NCBI GenBank assembly: GCA_008360975.2
Contig: CM039199.1
Span: forward strand, 2,000,530-2,064,529
Direction: 5' to 3'
Source of the DNA: Lichenostomus cassidix
Lineage: Eukaryota; Chordata; Aves; Passeriformes; Meliphagidae
Length of the DNA stretch: 64,000 nucleotides
Shown here: in pieces, positions 1 through 11,970 of the stretch
Numbering within the stretch: position 1 is the stretch's first letter
Layout: each line of letters begins with the position of its first letter
The notes under the pieces: model-generated
Told to the model about the DNA's origin: nothing
Database searches by the model: none
Seen by the model: the letters and a program-made list of their open reading frames with translations, nothing else
Translations under genes and position numbers: made by a program

Positions 1-1080
1 TTTAATCTGAGCCCAAGTCACAAAACCAGCCTTTATTGATGTCAGAGTTGCTTTAGAAATGGGAAGAGTAAACAGGATTTGGCCTTTAATTTGTGAAGGG
101 TTTTGATTTTTCAGAGGCGTTAAAGAGACAGAAAAGATGGGTATTGAATTATTTAACAATTGCTAGGAAAATTAAGCTTCAGAGAGCCTGTTTTCACTGC
201 AATAATCTTATTAATGAAAACAAAACAATCTGGGGCAACACCAGTATTCGGAGCTCATACCCTGCTGCCTGAATTGTTTCCGAGTGGTCCATGAAGTGAT
301 TTTGGGAGTCAAAGCCAAGCAGAGCCTTTTCTGTGGTCTGTTCACACTTCCCAGGAGAAAGCTGCCGTTGATGGATTATCCAAACATATTTTCCCTCTCA
401 ATCCAAAGCAGAGGGGGAAAATATGCAAGAAGGAGTTGGGGGAATTTGGCTCTTTGAATTTTTTCTTTCATTGGCAGATGGCTTTTAAGTGATTTATTGG
501 CCAAAACCAATCCATTTTCATTAGAAAGCGAGTATTTAATGACTTTGGAGGTGGGGACTCCAAACAAAGAAGTGATAATGGAGCTGATGGCGCTCGGTGA
601 CAAAGCAGAGCAGCCCTTCATCAAACAGCCTTTAAAGGGTGTTGGAGAGCCAGTGCTGAGGGCGATGGTTTCCTTTCATGTGCACTTTAATTCACTGTCC
701 TTTGCAGCCAGTGGTGCATAAATAGGCCTAGATTAAATTAAAGGAAAAATGGATCCTTATTCCCATCCTCATGGGCTGCAGCAGTGAGTTGGATGCCCTG
801 GGAGCTCCCAGCTTGGAGCACAGGAGGGTTTATCAGTTCTGCTCCTCCCTCCTTGCCCAGAGCTCTGAGCTGCTGCTGGAAAACCTGAACTAAACCTTCC
901 TGATCTTCCACCTTGGAATGCTTTCCTGGTGTTTGTGGAGTGTCTGCCCAGGGCTGTGAGCAGGGGCTGGCAAACCCAGCCAGCCAGAGCCACCTCCCTT
1001 CATCCCGGCTTTCCAGCACGGGTTTGGAAATCTGCAAATGGAAAATGGGAGAGAGAGCAGCTGGCAAGGTCCTGATGGTC
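1..1080. other. Unique intron sequence
   Basis: AT-rich to about 760, with homeodomain-type cores around 140-220, then more GC-rich up to the CR1. No repeat, exon or RNA gene recognised. Confidence 0.6.
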
Positions 1081-1587
1081 CTGGAGAGCTCACCTGCAGA
1101 GCTGCCCCAGCCCTGGGCTCAGCACAGCAAGGAGCTGCTGGAGAGTCCAGAGGAGCTCCAGGATGAGCAGAGGGATGGAGCAGCTCTGCTGGGAGGGAAG
1201 GCTGGGAGAGCTGGGATTGTTCAGCCTGGAGAGGAGAAGCTTTGGGGTGACCTCAGTGTGGCCTTGCAGGGCCTGAAGGAGCTGCAGGAAAGATGGAGAG
1301 AGACTTTGGACAAAGACATGGACTGACAGGACCAGGCAGGTGGATTGAGACTGAGGGCGTTTAGATGGGATATTGAGAAGGAATTGTTCCCTGTGAGGGT
1401 GGGCAGGCCCTGGCACAGGGTGCCCAGAGAAGCTGTGGCTGCCCCTGGATCCCTGGCAGTGTCCAAGGCCAGGCTGGACAGGGCTGGGAGCAACCTGGGA
1501 CAGTGGAAGGTGTCCCTGCCATGGCAGGGGTGGCACTGGATGGGATTTAAGGTCCCTTCCAACCCAGACCATTCTGGGATTCCATGA
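1081..1587 (+). mobile_element. CR1 LINE 3' fragment, subfamily A, about 0.5 kb
   Basis: This is one of the longest CR1 copies here. It runs from the segment around GAGCTGCCCCAGCCCTGGG through GATTGTTCAGCCTGGAGAGG and CTGTGGCTGCCCCTGGATCC to the 3' end CTTCCAACCCAGACCATTCT followed by GGGATTCCATG. CR1 is a non-LTR retrotransposon; copies are normally truncated at the 5' end and code for nothing. The start is where similarity with the copy at 61770 begins, so the true boundary may lie a little further 5'. Open frames of 137-323 codons across it are accidental. Confidence 0.9.
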
Positions 1588-2448
1588 CACCTCTGGGTGC
1601 TCCCACCCTTTCCCCACCTCCTGGCATCTGGGGAGGAACAACTCCACAGTTGGGATTTGCTGCCTTCTGCCCCCAGCCTGGCTCTTGGTGTGGTCACTGC
1701 TGGGCTCCTTCAAAGCACAGCTCCAGCCCTGGCACACTGCTCTGCTGCCAGGGATTTCTCTGGCATCCATATGGAGATGGAGACACACAGGAACAGGTTT
1801 TAGTTGCTGTTTTTTCAGGCTCCAGAATGCAGCTCCTGTCAGTGCCTGGAAATTACATCCCTGGGGTTGGCTCTGGGCTGCCCACCCAAAGAAGGCTGTT
1901 TTTAGGAGCTTTGCAGGTGAGCAGCAGCTCTGCCAATCCTGAAGGGCTTGGTGAGCTGCTGGATCATCCCTGCTCCCCCACCTTGAGCTCCTCAGCTTTG
2001 GCTCAGGTGGGTGAACCCCTCCTGGATGGGCTGGGGAGGAATCCTCACAGCTCATTGCCATTGCTGTGGTCTCCAGAGCAGAAACCCCCTGTGTTTCCAG
2101 TCCCTAAAGGCCCTGGAACAGCTTTGGGAAGCAGGGAGCAGCTGGCTGGGAGCAGCTCTGGCCCAGTGTGTGCTGTGACAGCTGAGGGAGCTCCATGCAG
2201 GCCTGGACTGCTCCATGAGCACCTTGCTCACATCCCTGGTGCCTTGGAGCTGCTCTGCTCCTCGGGAAAGGAGAAGGTCCTTGCTGATGAGCACTCAGGG
2301 TGGGCTTGTCCTGAGCTGGATCTGCCTGGTGCTGGCTGTGTCTGATTAATCTGGCAAATCCACCTCTGCTGGGGCAGACAGGGCTGCTTCCAGCCTGGCA
2401 TGGGGAGCAGAGAAATGGGATATCTGTGAGGAGGGCTGGGGCTGCTCC

Positions 2449-2530
2449 AGGCTTACCTGCCCTGGGAATGGCAGCCCTTGGGGCCCTGCAGCCTCTCCCC
2501 TGTCTCTGTAGTCCTGGTTTAAATGTGCAC
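2449..2530 (+). repeat. 82-bp dispersed repeat, copy 1
   Basis: An 82-bp block from AGGCTTACCTGCCCTGGG to AAATGTGCAC matches 6645-6726 at 76 of 82 positions with no gaps, and similarity ends abruptly on both sides. It is not part of the CR1 3' end as I know it. It may be a piece of an unrecognised interspersed element. The strand given is arbitrary. Confidence 0.8.
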
Positions 2531-3654
2531 TGGTCTGGAGTGGCATTAACCCAGCACAGCCTGGCTTACATCCCTGCTGGAACATCCCTGCTGGGTCCTT
2601 CCCTTCCCTTCTCCACTCTCTGTGCTTTCCCTTCAGGAAAAAGTACTTTGGGAGAGGAAAAGAAAAGGACATGAAATATTTAGGTGAACATCTGTCAGTG
2701 TTTTTGCTGCTGCCACAACCAGAGCTCTGTGGTCGCAGCACTGGTGTGAATGGGAGAACTGGGCTTAGGAGGAGGGTTTGGTGCAGGGAGAAGGTGACAC
2801 AAGGTGGGTTCCACAGCCCCAGAGGTTCCTCACTCCCTGGAGAGAGGGAGGCTCAGGTCTGCTGTGTCAGTCCTTCCCAAAGGCACCACTGGGATGGGTT
2901 TGGAATGAGCTCTTCCCTCTGCTGAGCAGGGCCTGGATGCCTGCAGAGGCTCTGGTCCCTCGTGTCACCAGCACTGCCACCACCAGCACAGCTCTGTCCT
3001 CCTGGCAGTTAGCAAAGCCATCAATCACAGCCGAGCTGTGCACCCCCGATTGCCTTCCTGGGCTCCCCATTTAACACTGCTGTTCCTGTTGAGTCCAGCC
3101 TGGGAGGAAGGAGCAGCTGACAGCTTTCCAAGATTCCCCACAAATGGGATTTAAAGGCCACGTGGTTCTGGCTTCTTTCTAGGGGAAAGAAGTTCTTTTT
3201 TTTTTCCAATTGCAATGACAGGAATTTTTCTTCAGGTGTGGGAAGGCTGCTAAGGCAGAGTGCCAAGGAATTGTGAATTCCTCATGGTACGAACTCCATG
3301 CAGGCAGAACTAAAAACTTGGAGAACTGCAGGCTCCAGGGAAGGTGCCACATCACATTTGGAAACTGTGGCAGTCCTGAGTGGGGCTGCAGTTGAACCAT
3401 TAAATGTGTCAAGAACATTTGTGGCCAAAACAGAGGCAGAAGCAAAGGCTGGCAGTAAAAAAGAGTTTGGGGATGCAGCTTGATGTGTTTTGTTCCAAGT
3501 TTAGAGGAATTGGGAAGCTCCCTGGTGGGCTGTGTGCACTGGAAGGGACAATAAGGCAGATTATGGTATGAAGCTGTTGGGATGGAGTAACTGATGCAGG
3601 AAAATGGGAGAGTTAAAAACTGCTCTGCCCTGCACGTGTTGGAATTTCATAGAA

Positions 3655-4035
3655 GGATCAAACTGCTGGTCCTTCCTCCATCCCAGGCTGCTCCAAGCCC
3701 TGTCCAACCTGGCTTTGGACACTGCCAGGGATCCAGGGGCAGCCACAGCTTCTCTGGGCACCCTGTGCCAGAGCCTGCCCACTCTCCCAGGGAGGAATTC
3801 CTTCCCAGTATTTAACTAGGTTTCCCCTCTGTCAGTCTGACCCCATTCCCCTTGTCCTGTCTCTCCAGTTCCTGGTGCAAAGTCCCTCTCTGCCTTCCCT
3901 GTGCCCCTCCAGAGCCTGGCAGATGCTGTGAGCTCTCCACAAACCTCCTCCTCTCCAGGCTGAACAATCCCAGCTTTCCCAGCCTGGCTCCATATGGGAG
4001 GTGCTCCAGTCCCCCCATTAACCTCACCCAGCATT
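3655..4035 (-). mobile_element. CR1 LINE 3' fragment, subfamily A
   Basis: Reverse-strand copy. It reads from the diverged 3' end (about 3655) through CAGGCTGCTCCAAGCCCTGT and GGATCCAGGGGCAGCCACAG to TCCTCTCCAGGCTGAACAAT and the GGTGCTCCAGTCCCCC segment. The terminal tail is more decayed than in other copies. Confidence 0.88.
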
Positions 4036-5674
4036 TCCCCTGAGTCTCCCTCTCTTTCCCAGGGAATTGGGATGTCTCAGTGCATTGCCTGCTGCTTCTT
4101 GGTGAGGGAAAGGGATGGGAGCACTTCCTAAGAGCTGGATCAGCCCCGTGTTCAGGCTTATCTCCTTGCTCCAGTTGACAGCTGTGTGGGTATCATCTCC
4201 AAAGCAGAAAATTAACAAACTCCAGGAGCTCTGAGTTCTGGATTTTCTCTGTGTCCGTAGGCAGCTGCACTTGTATGTGGGCAGTCATGGGTTTGTCACT
4301 TTTTCTGAGAGGGAACAAAATGAAAAATCTGGTTTTCTTTGAGATGACAAAGTCTGCTGAAGCTCTTTCCCCTTCCTCAGAGTGAATTTCAGGATCTAGG
4401 TCTGTCTAATTAACAAGATATTTTGTTTTCTTTGTGCTGCAAAGCTGTCTGTCCACTGGTCAGCAAATGTATCATGTCCACCAGAATATTCCTGCTGGAA
4501 GAAAATGTGCTGGGAAGGAGAGAGGAGCACACGAGGTGCTGTGTTAAGGGTGGGGAGCTGAGCTCTGGCTGAAGATGCTCTAAAAATAAAGTGGAAAGGA
4601 AGGAGAGGAGAGATTCCAGTTCCTTTTGGAACAGGAATGGGGAGATGGGGGAAGCAGATGGCTTACGTGCTGGATTGTTCTGTCTGATTTGGGGATGGGG
4701 ACTTGCAGTTATTGCCAGGAGAAATCCCTTGGGAATCCATGTGAGCAAGGATCCTGCAGGATTGGCAGTTTCAGTGGGCTGTGGGGCCAGGCTGGTGCTC
4801 CCTCCACATCTTCCATCCAAAGGGGCTCTCAGTGCTGTCCAGGATTTCCAGGGAGGCCTTGACAACCCAGGGGCTGTGCAGCCCTAGCAGTGATCAGGGC
4901 TTGCAGCAGAGCCACACTTTCCATTTTTGCAGGGAAGACTATGTATTTAGACTGTTTTGTTTCCCAGGGAGCAATGCTGAGCTGGCCATAAATCAGCCCC
5001 AATTCCCTGAGTGCCTGCAGAAGTGCCTTCGTTTCAGCTGGGAGGGAGAATTTGCTTCTCCTCCTGCAGTAGTTTCTTTTTCAGCTTTTGTGAAATAGGC
5101 TTTAATATAGAAATAAATCATCAGAGCATTACTAAATTAAAAATAAGCACAGAAGCAGACAGAGCTGCCAAGCTAAGGTTAAACTTGGAGCAGGAGATCA
5201 GATTATGGTTTCATCAGTCTTTCCTCCCACTCTTTGCTTAATTTGGTACTTAAACGAACCTAATAACCATTGCAGAGCTCTGTACACCCAGCTGCTTTGC
5301 AGAGCAGTCTCCTGGTCCTCATGTTCTTATTTTGGGTCACACACATCACTGCACTAATGTGCTGGAGCTGCACTTGGAGATGCCACAATTTATTGGGATG
5401 CAGAAGGATTACGCTTGCTCGGAGCAGAGATTAGCATCAAGTTTACCTACCTTCCCTGCGAGCAAAAAGGAGCATTTTCAGTCCTGGCAGGTTTGGGGTT
5501 GGCTTTGTTTACAGTCATAGCTGACCCCAGCTCACTTTGAAAGAGTCTTGGAGCTACAGAATCGTCAGGTGGAAAAGTCATTGTCACTGACAGGCAACTG
5601 GGAAATTCCCAGTTCTAAGGGACAGATTACAAAGGGATGGAGGAGCCTGGTGCTGCCAGGGATTTACAAAAATC
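4036..5674. other. Unique intron sequence between two CR1 fragments
   Basis: No repeats or exons recognised. The AT-rich part at 5090-5245 and the stretch at 5385-5470 have the complex, CpG-retaining texture of possible regulatory DNA, but with little support. Confidence 0.55.
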
Positions 5675-5875
5675 TGCCCAGGGCAGGGGAGGGTGGGCAG
5701 GCCCTGGCAGAGAGGAGCTGTGGCTGCCCCTGGATCCCTGGCAGTGTCCAAGGCCAGGCTGGACAGGGCTGGGAGCAGCCTGGGACAGTGGAAGGTGTCC
5801 CTGCCATGGCAGGGGTGGCACTGATGAGCTTTAATGCCTCTCCCAACCCAAACCATTGCAGGATTCTGTGTTTCA
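5675..5875 (+). mobile_element. CR1 LINE 3' fragment, subfamily A, short
   Basis: It contains GTGGGCAGGCCCTGGCAGAG, CTGTGGCTGCCCCTGGATCC and GACAGTGGAAGGTGTCCCTG, and ends near CCAAACCATTGCAGGATTCT. A small deletion removes the usual CACAGGGTGCCCAGAGA part. Confidence 0.88.
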
Positions 5876-6644
5876 TTCCTCACAGTGTCTGAGAGGTCTG
5901 AGCTGGTGCTTGGAGCAGCCTTGAGTTTCACAAATGCTTTCTCCTTTTCAAAGCCTCATCTTTGATTCCTCTCCCCCTCCATTCCCAGCACTTCAAGGAA
6001 TGGGATGATATTTTCTTCCCACTTCTCTTCGTTTTACTGAAAGTTCAGTGTATCAGGCAAAATCCTTGAGAATGTTCCTGCCTTGGAGAGCTGAAAGGAA
6101 TCTTTAAGTGATGCTGGATGTGATCCATGGGATCCATCCCAGTCCTGGCCACTGTTTGCAATGTTCTGTCCAGCTCTTTTTGCTCTTTGTTTGCCGTAAT
6201 CTCCATTGGTTGTCTGGTGCCATTGCTAAACAAATGAGATGATAATTAGCATAGCAGCATCAGAGGAAGTTGATTTTCCATCTGTAATAAGGATGATGAT
6301 AATTAAACATGCATGACCTCATTGGATTGAATAGGAATCAATTAAAATTAAAGCTTGTAGGGAATTCTTTTTCTCCTGTGAAATTTTTCGGAGAAAGCAA
6401 GAACAACATAACAAGTCCTAATGAAAGGAAATTGGGCTGATTTGCACCCTCAGTGTTAAAAAATGAAGAGGTTGGGAGGTTTTTCAGGGGTGGAACATTT
6501 GATGGTACCTCCCCTGCCCTGCCCCAGCCTTGTGTAAATGCCCATTTTGATGAAGCTTTTCTTTTGGAAAAACAAAGTTCACAACTTTCCAGCTGTTTCT
6601 AACACTGTTTAGAAACACTGAGATCAAACAAGTGGAAATGCTTC
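5876..6644. other. Unique AT-rich intron sequence
   Basis: No repeats or exons recognised. The part at 6235-6430, with GATGATAATTAGCATAG and CAATTAAAATTAAAGC, could be regulatory; this is weak. Confidence 0.5.
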
Positions 6645-6726
6645 AGGCCTACCTGCCCTGGGAATGGCAGCCTTTGGGGCCCTGCAGCCCCTCCCGTGTC
6701 TCTTTAGTCCTGGTTCAAATGTGCAC
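6645..6726 (+). repeat. 82-bp dispersed repeat, copy 2
   Basis: Partner of the block at 2449-2530, in the same orientation and about 4.2 kb away. It lies about 200 bp upstream of a subfamily B CR1 fragment. No open frame, RNA fold or tail was seen in it. Confidence 0.8.
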
Positions 6727-6924
6727 ATGTTTAGGGAGTTGGAGCTCTTGGAACCTGTGGGATTGATCAAACGTGGGAAGGGCTTGGAGGCAAGATCCAC
6801 TCACTCACTGTGGTGAGGATGCCCAGGGCTCCTCTGGGTTCAGCTGCTGCTTCCCATTTCTGATGTCCTGGATGAACATCCTCAACCACAAGATACTCCA
6901 TGAGTTTGCTCTGGGATAGTGCTG

Positions 6925-7165
6925 TCCTTTGGAAAGGACAGTTGAGGGAACAGCCTCAGGCTGGCCAGGGGAGGCTCAGGTTGGACAGCAGCAGGAATTT
7001 CTCCATGGAAAGGGTGCTCAGGCCTTGGCAGGAGCTGCCCAGGGAGGTTTGGAGTGCCTGGATGTGACACTCAGTGCTCTGGGCTGAGGATAAGGTGGGC
7101 ATTGGGCACAGCTTGGACTCCAAGGGCTGGGAGGGATTTTCCAGCCTCAGGGATTCTGGGATTTG
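6925..7165 (+). mobile_element. CR1 LINE 3' fragment, subfamily B
   Basis: It has the markers GAACAGCCTCAGGCTGGCCA and GGAGGCTCAGGTTGGACAGC, then the AATTTCTCCATGGAAAGGGT, TGACACTCAGTGCTCTGGGC and GATTTTCCAGCCTCAGGGAT blocks, with a short tail GGATTCTGGGATTT. It lacks the upstream part seen in the copies at 12485, 56810 and 59825. Confidence 0.88.
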
Positions 7166-8194
7166 CTCATCTTTCCCCCTTTGCTAATGAAAAAAACTAC
7201 AAATCTTACATCCACTTACATCACTTACAGAATGAAACAAATGCTGAAATCCTTTTTTTTCCTCCTCTTTGGACAGAATTCTGATTCCTGACCATCCCCA
7301 GCCATTGGTGTTACAGGGTGTGTGGTGACCTTTGTGTGCAGTGGGAGGTAGTGACTTAAATTCCAAGTGTGGCCTCTGGTTCTTGTTGGGATTGGACACT
7401 TTTGGACACCTGTGATGGAGCCATTTCTGATTCAGATTCTCAGACTGGCTCACGCCTGACAATGCCATCACACAGGGTGTGTCTGTGCAGCCACACTCCA
7501 AACCATGGTGTGAGACATGAGCACACCAAATGTGTGACCAAATCCTGCTCTGCCTTTGTTTTTAACACATCCATTTACCCGTCAGTGTTTTCCAAATGGG
7601 TTTTTTCATCTGGCAAGGACATTTTTCTGAACATGTAGATCAGTTCCTGAGGAGTGATGCAAGCTGCATCTCTGATAGCTTAAACTAGCAAATCCTGGCT
7701 TTATTTAATTTCCATCTTGTCCTGGCTTTGCCTCATTTAGGCTCCATTTCTGCAAGCTGGGGCAGTCAGAACTGAGTGTGATGGGTTTATTCTCTGTTAT
7801 CTTCATAGCCTTGGCTCAAAATGCAGGAAGTTCTATCCACAGGCATCAGCTGAAAGGAGTTTCTGGGGCTGCAGGAATCCCCCCAGCTGAGCACAGATGA
7901 AGGCAGCTCAAAAGGCTCAGTCCCTGATCTGAACATTCCTGCTGCCTTTCCATGTGCCATCCCCCTCCTGCTTTCCCCCTGCACTTGGCCATGAAGCTGC
8001 ACACAAGGCAGCTCCTGCCACTGGCTTTCCAGCAGGGAAAAATGCTTCCAAGTTTTCTTTAGGTGATTTCTACCCAGTGTTTTTTTCTACCCACTTCCTG
8101 CTGGAGTTGTTCTGGGTTTGGATGCAGCCCTGTGGATGTAGGTGTGCTCAGCACGTGGGGAGGTGGGTCCTCCCTAAAACAGTCCCTGGACAGA

Positions 8195-8305
8195 ATATCC
8201 TGAGTTGGAAGGAACTCACAAAGATTAGCCAAGTCCAGCTGCACTGGACAACCCCAAGAATCCCACCCTGTGCCTGAGAGCTTTGTCCAAACTGTGCTGT
8301 TTTCT
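8195..8305 (-). mobile_element. CR1 LINE 3' fragment, subfamily C, short
   Basis: Starts with AGAATATCCTGAGTTGGAAG and continues with AAGTCCAGCTGCACTGGACA, ATCCCACCCTGTGCCTGAGA and GCTTTGTCCAAACTGTGCTG. This is the reverse complement of a CR1 3' end whose forward form reads GTTGGACTGGATGATCCTTG. Only about 110 bp remain. Confidence 0.8.
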
Positions 8306-8318
8306 GAGCTAATGCACA

Positions 8319-8400
8319 GTTTTGTGGGAAAAGGGGATTATAATGAGGACTCAAGATGGTGTTTTGTGGGAAAAGGGGGTTAATGTGGACTCAAGAGGGT
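8319..8400 (+). repeat. Tandem duplication of about 42 bp
   Basis: Two adjacent units (8319-8360 and 8361-8400), each beginning GTTTTGTGGGAAAAGGGG and ending with a GACTCAAGA segment. They differ by a few substitutions and a 2-bp length change. Confidence 0.85.
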
Positions 8401-9688
8401 ATTTTAGTGCCTTTCTGCTCCTCTTCAGGTGGGTCTCCTAGGGATCTATGTGGAAGAAGGATTTATCCTGGAGCAGCTCAGTCCCTGTGCCATCCCTTGT
8501 CCCTCTGCCTGCACAGAGCCAATTCCTGCTGGGCTCAGCACAGCTCTCACAGCTTCTTTGCACTGACAGCAGGAGGAAAGTGTCCTTTGGTGTCCATGCA
8601 CTTGTGAGGCAGTGGGTGAATCCCCAGCTCAGCTGGGCTGCAGCCATCACAGTGACCTGCTGAGTGTCCTCTTGGTGGCCTCTGGGCTGGGAGAGCTGAG
8701 CCAACAGCAGCAGATTTGCTGTGCTGGTGGATAGGAGAGGTGGGGAACCACAGGATGGCTCAGGCTGTGGGACCCCAGAGGGTCACTGGTGTCACCTCCC
8801 TGCCCAGGCAGGGCCATCCCAGAGCCTAGGGCACAGCATTGTGTCCATGTGGCTCTGCAATATCCCTGCTCAGGGACACTCCAGCCCCTCCCTGCTCTCT
8901 GCTCAGGGCTCAGTCCTGCCCAGGGAAGAAGTTCTGCCTCCTGTCCAGGGAACTCCCTGGGCTCAGTCCCTGCCTGTCCCTCTGGTGTCACTGCTGGGCA
9001 CTTTTTAACTCCCTCGCTGCAGGAGTTGTGCATCACAAGGTGTGCTCACCATCCCATGGCTTTTTTCCGGGCAGGGCAAGTTAAACACGTCCATTTGGAG
9101 TGGGTGTTTATAACACACAACGAATTCCACCAGAACTGAGAGCTGCATTGGGCTGGAGGATCAAAGGCCAAGGTGTAACAGGAGGACCTGGTGCTGTTCA
9201 TTAGGACAAATCTTGAAGAGGACTTCTCTTTTCTGCCTCTTAATTGCCCTATCAAGGCCAGGAGCAGAAAGGCAGGATGCAAGTGAGTGCTGCTGCTCTA
9301 ATTAGAGCAGTCCCTGAACCTCATCCAGACTTACAGTGTAGTATCAATTCAGGTTAAATTGGGAAACTGAGCAGAAAATTGCTGTCTGGTGTTTGGAGTG
9401 GTTTCTGCATCTTAACATTATCTGATATTGTATCATTATGTACTGATGCAAAATGCCAACAAGTAATGGCAGAGCCCTGCAAGTAATGACACCGGGCTGA
9501 GAGAGCAGGAAATAGTGAGAGAAATTTAATTTCTTATGCAGTTTCACGAAATAAAGTCAACTCAGGTACACACTTGTTCCGATTAAATAGAATGATGTGT
9601 GTCTGCAGCCCGAGTCTGCCGGGAATGCACATCCAGAGCTGGGGATGGAGGGGGGAGAGTTGCCATGGAAATCCAACCAATGTCACAG

Positions 9689-9802
9689 TGGCGGCGCGGT
9701 GCGAGTGGCTCGTGTGTCATGGCTCATTTTGCAGAAGAAGCAGGGCAAACTGGGAATTAGGGGGAAACGTCTTGCGATGTTTGCAGCAAGGCACGGCCGG
9801 GA
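9689..9802. other. CpG-dense pocket
   Basis: About 115 bp holding roughly ten CpG dinucleotides, including GGCGGCGCGGTGCGAG and CACGGCCGGG, inside an intron that is otherwise very CpG-poor. A CCAAT box lies just upstream at about 9677. It could be an unmethylated regulatory element or a minor promoter; no transcript can be inferred from the sequence alone. Confidence 0.4.
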
Positions 9803-10609
9803 CTGTGCAGGGACAAGTGGTGCAGTTGCCTGCTCCTTGCTGAGTTGCCTGAGCTATTCCAAATGATCCAGAGTTGCTGTTTGATCTGTCCTGTAATTGG
9901 GAATTCAGTCGCTGGCTCTCCGCTTGCTTTAAAATTGGATGAAGTGCTCAAGGGTATTTTTCTTATTTTTTTTTCCTGGTTTTTGGGGGGGATAATGGTT
10001 TTGCCATGCAAAAAATAAATGAGGCTGCTAGACAAACAGCTTGGGTCGTTAGAGCCTCTCTCCAAGTAATTACGGTGTAATTCAAGCCCCTCTGAAATAA
10101 GAAGCAAACAATAAATAAATGATTAACCTGTCTTTAGAGTATGGAAATCTCTATGTATTTTAAGGCTGTAGTGGGTAAATAGGAGCAAATGCGTGTTTGA
10201 ACAGGCAATAGAGGAATGACAGGAGGATCAGGGAACTAGAATCCAGGAGAATTCCCAGCTCAGGACCTGTCCAGCTCCTGCCTGAAACAGTTCCCTCTGT
10301 TTGTGTTACCAGTTTCCCTGTGGGTATAACAGCCCAGGGTTCAGGTGTGTTTGGGGTGATTTTTGGGGTGTGAACTGGGAGTTCTTTAAAGAACAGAGCC
10401 ATTTCTGTGTGGAGAGGAATGGAGGAGCTGGCCAGTTGTTCCCTGGTGGAGAAGGCAGCAGTGCTGCTGTGCACCAAGGGTGCTGAGGGGAGAAAACTGG
10501 GCTGTTCTGTTGGAGTGGGACTCAGATCTCAGCTGCACGTAGCTTCCATTGTGCATTTTAGAGACAAACTGCCCTGGGGTTGAGGTCTGCAGAGCCACAG
10601 GGTCCCTGG

Positions 10610-11125
10610 TGATGCCTTAAAAGCTGGTAAAAGTATGAGGCAGACACAGCAGTGTAGGGAAAAGGGAATTCCCTTGGTTTAATAGGATCCTTTGGTGCTC
10701 AACTCGTCAGAGGTGGAAACACTCTGAGCAGCACCCTGTGTACAATGTGTGTACAATTTATGGACCTCACAAATTAGCATATCTACCTAAAATCCCCCAA
10801 TGAGAAACTTAACAAATGAAGTAATTGTCCCCCTATTCTAATTATCCCACTCCAAGTGAGACTACAGCCTGGTTTACAAAAACTCCACAGAGGAGGCTCT
10901 GTCCAAGGTTGGAGCCTCTAGTTCTGAGATAGTTCTGAATGTTTCATCTTCCCCCCCAGAGAAACCCAAACTGAGCTAAATATCAGAGTACAGGAGTTAC
11001 AAACATGTAGGGCTAAGGTACAAGGAGTGTTTGTGAAGGGTGCAAGGAAAGGGAAAGGCTGTAAAAATGTATTAAAAAGCTAGAAAAAGAAAGAACAAAA
11101 ATCATCAGGCATCACTGGGACAGCC
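10610..11125 (-). mobile_element. Possible old LTR-type repeat
   Basis: This 0.5-kb stretch is unlike CR1 and unlike the flanking unique DNA. On the reverse strand it has a T-rich segment, several short direct motifs (GTGTACAA twice on the + strand at about 10738-10758), and a layout reminiscent of a solo LTR. I see no internal coding genes and no clear target-site duplication. It could also be plain unique intron. A repeat-library search would decide. Confidence 0.3.
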
Positions 11126-11894
11126 CATAGGTGCTCCTGCTGCGGGAGGGGATGGAGGCAGAGGTTGGCACAGAGGGAAAAATGCACATCCTCCCTTTTC
11201 CTCCATCCTTCCCTTTTCCTCCCCTATCTGTCACTCCAAGCAACTTGTCACCTTCAGCACCCTGAGGTGAGCAGTGACTCAAATTGGAATGTAAATCTCG
11301 GTCCCTTCAGTGCAACAGTGATGCTCAGGGTTCTGGCAGCTGCCAGATCCCACCTGGCTGGGAGCTGGGCAGGAATCCCAGAGCTGCAGCTCCAAGGATG
11401 GTTTATTCTCTAAAGCAAGGTGATGCTCCTTAAAATTAAGTGTCATTTCTCTCTTCTTGCTGATATATTTCCTTGAACAGCAAAGAAAGGCTGCAGAAGA
11501 AAATTGAGTGGAGTTCCCACTGAATTCAAGCACACTGTAGTGATAAATATGGTTCTGAATAAACCTCCTTGTAGTCACAAATCAATTAATCTTTTTTTTC
11601 CCTGTGTGCTCCATCCTAAGGATTTACTTCCTCATTGAGCTTTCCTAGCTCGTGCAGTCCCTAATTCCTCACCTGGATAAATAACTGGTGGCATTTTTAT
11701 TCCACAGCAAACCGGCATTATCTTTCTTGCTGTGTACAAGCAAAGGGAATTTTATTTATTTGTTTCTTTCTTTTCCCCAGAGCAAGCTCTGCGAGTTGGG
11801 GCTTGGAATAAAGCAGAGTTCAGCTGAAGGAGCAGCTCTGCCATGGTTCAAGGAGTGTTTTTACCATGCTGTCAGGGACAGGGGGGATTGTTGG

Positions 11895-11970
11895 GGTGTC
11901 TGTGCTGGGCCAGGAGCTGGACTGGCTGATCCTGTGGGGCTTTTCCAGCCCAGGATATTCTGTGATTCCA
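11895..11970 (+). mobile_element. CR1 LINE terminal 3' fragment, subfamily C
   Basis: A short remnant reading GGGCCAGGAGCTGGACTGGC followed by TGATCCTGTGGGGCTTTTCC and the tail GATATTCTGTGATTCCA. The 3' end is clear; the 5' side fades into unique sequence. Confidence 0.78.

Noticed and set aside
1090..2061. 323-codon open frame on the - strand
   Set aside because: Half of it is antisense CR1, and the rest is low-complexity Pro/Ser/Leu sequence with no recognisable domain.
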